This document shows, piece after piece, positions 59,723 to 64,000 of a stretch of 64,000 nt of DNA. Numbering within the stretch: the first letter of the stretch is position 1; each line of letters opens with the position of its first letter. The notes under the pieces were generated by a model. The model saw only the letters and a list, made by a program, of their open reading frames with translations. It was not told the origin of the DNA and ran no database searches. The position numbers and the translations under genes are program-made. The stretch is from Streptomyces celluloflavus (GTDB taxonomy: Bacteria; Actinomycetota; Actinomycetes; Streptomycetales; Streptomycetaceae): positions 86,259-150,258 of the forward strand of contig JOEL01000036.1 of the NCBI GenBank assembly GCA_000720995.1, in the 5' to 3' direction.

Positions 59723-61246
59723 ATGGCCCGTTACGCCAGCCCGGGTTCCGCCGATGCTGTGATGTCCTATCAGCCCCGCTACGACCACTGGATCGGCGGC
59801 GAGTTCGTGGCGCCCGCACTCGGCCGCTACTTCGAGAACCCGACCCCCGTCAACGGCCGGCCGTTCACCGAGATCGCGCGCGGCACCGCCGAGGACGTGG
59901 AGCGCGCGCTGGACGCGGCGCACGCGGCCGCGCCCGCCTGGGCCCGCACCTCCGCGGCCGACCGCGCCGTGATCCTCAACAAGATCGCCGACCGGATGGA
60001 GCAGCACCTCGAAGCGCTCGCGGTCGCCGAGAGCTGGGAGAACGGCAAGCCCGTACGGGAGACGCTGGCGGCCGACATCCCGCTCGCCATCGACCACTTC
60101 CGCTACTTCGCGGGCGCCGTACGCGCGCAGGAGGGGACCCTCTCGGAGATCGACCAGGACACCGTCGCGTACCACTTCCACGAACCGCTCGGGGTCGTCG
60201 CGCAGATCATCCCCTGGAACTTCCCCATCCTGATGGCGACGTGGAAGCTCGCCCCGGCGCTGGCCGCCGGCAACGCGGTGGTCCTCAAACCGGCCGAACA
60301 GACCCCCGCCTCGGTGCACTTCCTGATGAGTCTGATCGCCGATCTGCTGCCGCCCGGTGTCGTCAACATCGTCAACGGGTTCGGCGCCGAGGCCGGCAAG
60401 CCGCTGGCCTCCAGTCCGCGGGTGGCCAAGGTCGCGTTCACCGGTGAGACCACGACCGGGCGCCTGATCATGCAGTACGCCTCGGAGCATCTGCGGCCGG
60501 TGACGCTCGAACTGGGCGGCAAGAGCCCCAACATCTTCTTCGACGATGTCTCCTCCGCGGCGGACGACTTCCAGGACAAGGCGCTGGAGGGCTTCACCAT
60601 GTTCGCCCTCAACCAGGGCGAGGTGTGCACCTGCCCGTCCCGTGCGCTGATCCAGCGCGGGCACTACCAGGACTTCCTGGCGGCCGGGGTGGCCCGCACC
60701 GAGAAGATCGTCCAGGGGCATCCGCTGGACACCGACACCATGATCGGCGCGCAGGCGTCCAACGACCAGCTGGAGAAGATCCTCTCCTATCTGGACATCG
60801 GCCAGAAGGAGGGCGCCCGCATCCTCACCGGCGGGGGCCGCGCCGAGCTGGGCGGGGAGCTGGAGGGCGGCTACTACGTCCGCCCGACGATCTTCGAGGG
60901 CACCAACGACATGCGGGTCTTCCAGGAAGAGATCTTCGGCCCGGTGGTGGCGGTGGCGCCGTTCACCGGCTTCGACGACGCGATCCGGATCGCCAACGAC
61001 ACGCTGTACGGCCTCGGCGCGGGCGTCTGGACCCGGGACGGCTCCACCGCCTACCGCGCAGGCCGCGCCATCCAGGCCGGCCGGGTGTGGACGAACTGCT
61101 ACCACGCCTATCCCGCCCACGCCGCGTTCGGCGGCTACAAGCAGTCCGGCATCGGCCGGGAGAACCACAAGATGATGCTGGACCACTACCAGCAGACGAA
61201 GAACCTTCTGGTGTCGTACTCACCGAAGAAGCTGGGGTTCTTCTAG
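59723..61246 (+). CDS. aldehyde dehydrogenase (acetaldehyde/ExaC-type)
   Basis: An NAD(P)-dependent aldehyde dehydrogenase of 507 residues, family length. The active Cys is in [18 protein letters not shown], the general-base Glu in [14 protein letters not shown], the Rossmann NAD site in [14 protein letters not shown] and the structural segment in [18 protein letters not shown]. The pairing of adjacent cysteines (VCTC) and the N-terminus [20 protein letters not shown] point to the ExaC/AcoD acetaldehyde-oxidising group. GGGAGG precedes the ATG. Likely regulated by the GAF protein upstream; it ends at the terminator at 61256. Confidence 0.96.
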   Translation: MARYASPGSADAVMSYQPRYDHWIGGEFVAPALGRYFENPTPVNGRPFTEIARGTAEDVERALDAAHAAAPAWARTSAADRAVILNKIADRMEQHLEALAVAESWENGKPVRETLAADIPLAIDHFRYFAGAVRAQEGTLSEIDQDTVAYHFHEPLGVVAQIIPWNFPILMATWKLAPALAAGNAVVLKPAEQTPASVHFLMSLIADLLPPGVVNIVNGFGAEAGKPLASSPRVAKVAFTGETTTGRLIMQYASEHLRPVTLELGGKSPNIFFDDVSSAADDFQDKALEGFTMFALNQGEVCTCPSRALIQRGHYQDFLAAGVARTEKIVQGHPLDTDTMIGAQASNDQLEKILSYLDIGQKEGARILTGGGRAELGGELEGGYYVRPTIFEGTNDMRVFQEEIFGPVVAVAPFTGFDDAIRIANDTLYGLGAGVWTRDGSTAYRAGRAIQAGRVWTNCYHAYPAHAAFGGYKQSGIGRENHKMMLDHYQQTKNLLVSYSPKKLGFF

Positions 61247-61255
61247 AGGCATGAG

Positions 61256-61297
61256 AAAAGGCGCCTGACCTGGGTTTTTGCCCGCCAGGCGCCTTTC
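61256..61297. terminator. bidirectional terminator after the aldehyde dehydrogenase
   Basis: A perfect 11-bp stem (61257-61267 with 61286-61296) bounded by A-run and T-run, serving the dehydrogenase (+) and the convergent unknown gene (-). Confidence 0.8.
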
Positions 61298-61304
61298 GCT
61301 CGGC

Positions 61305-61700
61305 CTACTCGAAGCAAGGCCCGGTTTGCGTTGTGCCCCCCAGTTCCTCCCACTTCGATCCCGCTCCTGACCAGTACTTCCCGACCAGACACGGCACGGA
61401 CCAAGACCCCGACTCACCCGGCGGGCGTGCCCCCCGGCTGACGCGGTCCCACTCCGGCTCCTGCGTGGACTGCTCGATGAGGCGATTGGCCTGTTCTCGC
61501 ACGCCGTCCAGGAACTTGGCGCCGTGGCGGAAGAGAACCTCGACGCTCTGGCCGACCCGCCGGGCGCATTCCGCCGGGTCCACGCCGGAGTACAGCCGGA
61601 ACGAGATCCCGGCGTGCCGCGGACCGTAGGGCCCCTCGGCCGGCCCGGAGGTGAGTTCCATGCGGGTTTGGACGTACTGCCGTAACCGTGCCCATGTCAT
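61305..61700 (-). CDS. unknown protein divergent from the ADP-ribosyltransferase gene
   Basis: Not recognised. The firm part is 131 residues from ATG 61700: TWARLRQYVQTRMELTSGPA, YGPRHAGISFRLYSGVDPAE, SVEVLFRHGAKFLDGVREQA and a C-terminal CLVGKYWSGAGSKWEELGG. The frame stays open and codon-biased further upstream (acidic residues, GEGPEGQEEGQSSRYFQPDE) to an ATG at 61877. The GTG at 61721 is another option. If 61877 is used, this start codon overlaps by two bases that of the toxin gene on the opposite strand. A cognate immunity or accessory role is suggested only by position. Confidence 0.6.
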   Translation of the reverse strand: MTWARLRQYVQTRMELTSGPAEGPYGPRHAGISFRLYSGVDPAECARRVGQSVEVLFRHGAKFLDGVREQANRLIEQSTQEPEWDRVSRGARPPGESGSWSVPCLVGKYWSGAGSKWEELGGTTQTGPCFE

Positions 61701-61875
61701 GCCACAGGCCCCCGCGTCCACGTAGTTGCCGGCCTCGTCACGAGCCGCGGCGCCCGCCTCGTCCGGCTGGAAGTACCGCGAAGACTGCCCCTCCTCCTGT
61801 CCTTCCGGCCCTTCTCCCGCGTCCTCCGATGCCGTACTCCTGAGGCTGGGCGTCGTACGACAGGAGAAGGGACTC

Positions 61876-62919
61876 ATGCGCGCGCAGAGGAAACAGCCGG
61901 AGAGGGCCATTCCGGCGGAGGAAGAGGCACGGCAGCGAACGGCGGTGCGGGGCTCGGTGCCCGCGGGCTGCATGGCCGTGGGCGGGGCGGCGGGCCTGTC
62001 CCCGGGGATGGTCGCGTCCTTGCAGCGGGCGGCCGGCAACGCCGCTGCCTCTACCGTCATCGCCCGCGCGAAGGCGACCGGTCCCCGTTCCACCGAGCGC
62101 AGGATCCTCGACAACCTGGAGGCAGGCGTCGAGCCCACCGCCGCCGACTTCGACGCGCTCGCCGCGAAGATGGCGAAGGGCCAGACGAAGGAGCGCGCGC
62201 GAGAGATCACGGCTTCGACGGAACGCGAATACGCCGAGATCCTCGGCAAGTTCGACGGGCCGCAACGCACTTCTCTCAAGGAAGCGATCGCGAGCTACAC
62301 CCAGGACTCCGCGGCGATCAACACACACGCGCGAAGCGGGGCGAATACGCCGGGTGCGAAGGCCCAGGTGGACAAGGTCGACTCAGTGTTCACCCACTAC
62401 AACGATGAGGACAGAGCCCTCACGGAAAAGAATCGGATCACCTACCGCCTTACGACCTACAAGCCCGAAAGAGGCGACCCCGAAGTCCCGTACGGCACGA
62501 CCATCACCGTGGGCGACTACATCACCGACCCGGCCTTCGTCTCCGCCTCCGAGAACCGCCGCCTGCTGGTGGAAGGGGTCAATAACGCGAAGCCGGGAAC
62601 CCGGTACGTGAAGTTCACCATCATCGGGTCCGGTGGGGCGAACATCGCGGGCGGATCCCCTTACACCAACGCGACGGAGGAGGCGATGCACAACCTGGAC
62701 GCCCCCGGCGAGGGAATGGGCGCCAAACTCAAACGGGCCTTCGGGACGCCGCCCTCCGGGCAGGCCGAGATCCTCTACCCCCGCGATTCGGCGTTCCGCG
62801 TGGAGAAGATCTCCGCGAACGGCGACGACGTGCTCGTCGTGGTCCGGTCCTCTTCGCGGCAGGAGGCGGAGGCGACCGGCCGCGCCTTGAAGAACAGCTT
62901 CACCGGCAGTGAGGTATGA
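61876..62919 (+). CDS. probable ADP-ribosyltransferase toxin with injection-system-effector-like N-terminus
   Basis: A 347-residue protein. The N-terminus carries GLSPGMVASLQRAAGNAAAS, the LQR.(A/V)GNAA motif that precedes toxic domains and DUF4157 modules in proteins linked to contractile injection systems. A charged helical middle follows (about 70-170). The C-terminal domain fits the R-S-E class of mono-ADP-ribosyltransferases: Arg191 in RITYRLTTY, the Ser motif in DPAFVSASENRR (about 219-229) and the (Q/E)xE motif at 296-298 in GQAEILYPRDSAFRVEKI. The ATG at 61876 has AGGAGAAGG upstream. No signal peptide and no injection machinery are in the window. Toxin role and delivery are inferred. 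Confidence 0.75.
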   Translation: MRAQRKQPERAIPAEEEARQRTAVRGSVPAGCMAVGGAAGLSPGMVASLQRAAGNAAASTVIARAKATGPRSTERRILDNLEAGVEPTAADFDALAAKMAKGQTKERAREITASTEREYAEILGKFDGPQRTSLKEAIASYTQDSAAINTHARSGANTPGAKAQVDKVDSVFTHYNDEDRALTEKNRITYRLTTYKPERGDPEVPYGTTITVGDYITDPAFVSASENRRLLVEGVNNAKPGTRYVKFTIIGSGGANIAGGSPYTNATEEAMHNLDAPGEGMGAKLKRAFGTPPSGQAEILYPRDSAFRVEKISANGDDVLVVVRSSSRQEAEATGRALKNSFTGSEV

Positions 62920-63037
62920 GCCCGTCCCTGACCTTCTCGCGGGCGTACCGGGGCAGATCCATACCGCCATGTTCACCACCTCATGGCAGTCGCGCCGATA
63001 CGTCCGGGTCCCGCCGGGACATCAGCAACACCGCATG

Positions 63038-63178
63038 TCAAGGCTGTGGCGCCGGGCCGGCGAGCCCGTAGGCGGCGTCGACACTGCGGGGCGCGGCGTG
63101 CGGAGCCTCCTGAGCGGTGGTTGCTACTGATGTGCAGAGCACGGCCGCGCTGATGGCGAGTAGCACCCGTGGCGTCAT
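63038..63178 (-). CDS. tiny secreted peptide (46 aa)
   Basis: A 46-residue product with a strong CAGGAGGAG ribosome-binding site seven bases before ATG 63178. The first about 22 residues form a signal peptide (TPRVLLAISAAVLCTSVATT, cleavage near AQE), leaving a mature peptide of about 24 residues (EAPHAAPRSVDAAYGLAGPA and four more). It is not recognised; it could be a signal or surface peptide. It is convergent with the toxin gene, 118 bp apart. Confidence 0.65.
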   Translation of the reverse strand: MTPRVLLAISAAVLCTSVATTAQEAPHAAPRSVDAAYGLAGPAPQP

Positions 63179-63656
63179 CGGCTCCTCCTGGAGTCGAATC
63201 CCGTGCGCCTTCACCGGTTGCATCGGTACACCGACCGTCCCGGGGTGAGCCGGATCATCCGCCTGAGCGGATACACCGCCGTCGGAGAGATTCTGAAGCT
63301 CCGGCTCAGTGTGCCAGGGATCAGCTGGGAGCTACCGGCTCCGGGCTGCGGCAGCTGAGTTGCGCGCCTTCGTGTCACGTCTGCGGAGCTGGGCTCGCCG
63401 GTGGTCCCTCCCACAACCCGTTGGCCGGCAGCGTCGACTCGTCCCCCCTCCGGCGACCCGGGCGCCTGCCATCTCGTAGTAGAGCCAACTTCGACACCAG
63501 GCACCACGTGGCATTGGTCCAGTTCGTCAGCTGACCAGGACGGTGCCCGGACGCCGGTCCGCCAGTCGAGTGAGTGACCACTTCGAACCCCTGCGAAAGA
63601 CGGGCCGTGTTCATGTCGGCACCGGGAGTCGAGGGCCGGTCTTGGAGGGCAAGGCC
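63179..63656. other. 478-bp stretch without a supportable gene
   Basis: A minus-strand frame runs through it as an extension of the phosphotransferase fragment, but nothing in it resembles that family. It is probably decayed sequence plus the promoter region of the tiny secreted peptide gene. Confidence 0.4.
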
Positions 63657-63855
63657 CAGCCACCGGGCGACAGCTACCTCGCGCGCCGCAGCGACCTCTT
63701 GGCCAGCTCGCGCGATCCGCGCAACGACGCCGCCCGGGAGTTTCCAAATATCGTTCTCAGCGAGCCGGATCGGTCGGCCCCGCGAGAGGGAGTCGCAGCG
63801 CTTCAGCAACTGCACGCAGGGCGGCGAAGGATGCTTCGGTCCGTGTGGTCGTCAT
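63657..63855 (-). pseudogene. aminoglycoside-phosphotransferase-family gene, N-terminal remnant
   Basis: From ATG 63855: TTTRTEASFAALRAVAEALR and LPLAG in one frame. After a one-base frameshift near 63760-63790 comes GRPIRLAENDIWKLPGGVVA, RIARAGQEVAAAREVAVARW L. This is the nucleotide-binding N-terminus of an APH-type kinase (the DIWKLPGGVVARIA glycine-rich hairpin). Similarity stops after ARWL (about 63657). The catalytic loop and the rest of the gene are absent. Its ATG overlaps the TGA of an upstream gene remnant (ATGA). Confidence 0.75.
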
Positions 63856-63905
63856 ACGCGGACAATAGCTGCGATGCGCTCCCTGAACGCATCGATGTCG
63901 GGGTG
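63852..63905 (-). pseudogene. C-terminal tail of a gene interrupted by a group II intron
   Basis: Directly 3' of the intron the minus strand reads DIDAFRERIAAIVRV and a TGA at 63852 that overlaps the next ATG. Coupled ATGA geometry and protein-like sequence suggest it is the end of the upstream gene in a former operon with the phosphotransferase. The rest lies beyond the intron, outside the window. If the intron is active it may still be spliced back. Confidence 0.5.
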
Positions 63906-64000
63906 AGTCGGCGGCGGGAATCTCACCCGCCGCCGCTCTCAGAACCGTGCGGGAACCTCTCGGCTCACACGGCTCCCATCGCCCAGCCATCAGGTTTGAG
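63901..64000 (-). mobile_element. group II intron, 3' end (domains V and VI; continues past window)
   Basis: The minus strand of 63942-63975 is a perfect 34-nt domain V: a GAGCCGUGU 5' strand, a GAGA tetraloop at positions 15-18 and a GCACGGUUC 3' strand, with a two-base bulge and complete pairing by eye. Domain VI follows as a GC stem (CGGCGGCGGG with its complement, loop UGAGAUU) at about 63907-63936. The intron's exact 3' boundary lies near 63901-63907. Its reverse transcriptase must lie outside the window. Confidence 0.85.

Noticed and set aside
1-64000. CRISPR arrays, rRNA operons, complete prophage or integrative element
   Set aside because: No regularly spaced repeats with unique spacers, no rRNA-like sequence, and only isolated fragments of transposase, recombinase and intron were found.

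Overview
The window looks like chromosomal DNA from a Streptomyces species. GC content is very high with strong third-position GC bias, many starts are GTG or TTG, and the gene content is typical: RbpA, SmeA/SffA, a Ku/LigD-polymerase pair, DasR-type chitinase operators, DUF6230/DUF6114, and many secreted wall hydrolases. No rRNA, complete tRNA or CRISPR array is visible.

Layout. 1-10 kb is a mosaic accessory stretch. It holds two alpha/beta hydrolases, an IS630-type remnant, the Ohr/OhrR peroxide module, a three-gene ACP / ketosynthase / hydrolase cassette, a broken ArsR gene joined to a broken serine recombinase, and a TetR plus amidohydrolase pair. 10-15.5 kb carries secreted wall proteins: two tandem transglycosylase-like genes with a duplicated leader that folds a covarying hairpin, a GH25 lysozyme and a spore-associated-type protein. 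16.4-28 kb is a complete N-glycan utilisation locus: LacI regulator, ABC sugar importer, GH5-type beta-mannosidase, Tat-exported GH85 endo-beta-N-acetylglucosaminidase and GH38 alpha-mannosidase. The same CTAA-N6-TTAG operator lies in front of the regulator and of the transport operon.

28-39 kb is mixed housekeeping: an esterase lipoprotein, an MT0933-like antitoxin, an orphan EF-Tu domain-2 protein, GNAT, cold-shock protein, D-Ala-D-Ala carboxypeptidase, methyltransferase, the divergent NHEJ pair LigD-polymerase/Ku, an S4 RNA-binding protein and a YchJ protein. 39.5-51.6 kb is core-like: smeA-sffA (sporulation septum), MocR regulator with divergent YczE and GDPD, rbpA behind a perfect sigma-R promoter, fxsA, ppm-lnt (lipoprotein acylation/mannosylation), amidohydrolase and Lrp.

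52.7-61.3 kb holds an acyl-CoA dehydrogenase, a GH18 chitinase with DasR-like sites, a TetR-DUF6230-DUF6114 group of unknown role, and a GAF regulator with an aldehyde dehydrogenase. 61.3-64 kb is accessory again. It has a probable ADP-ribosyltransferase toxin carrying an injection-system-effector-like N-terminus, a divergent unknown gene, a tiny secreted peptide, a frameshifted phosphotransferase fragment and, at the very edge, the domain V/VI 3' end of a group II intron.

A theme across the window is leaderless expression: eight genes have a TANNNT-like -10 hexamer ending exactly six bases before the start codon.
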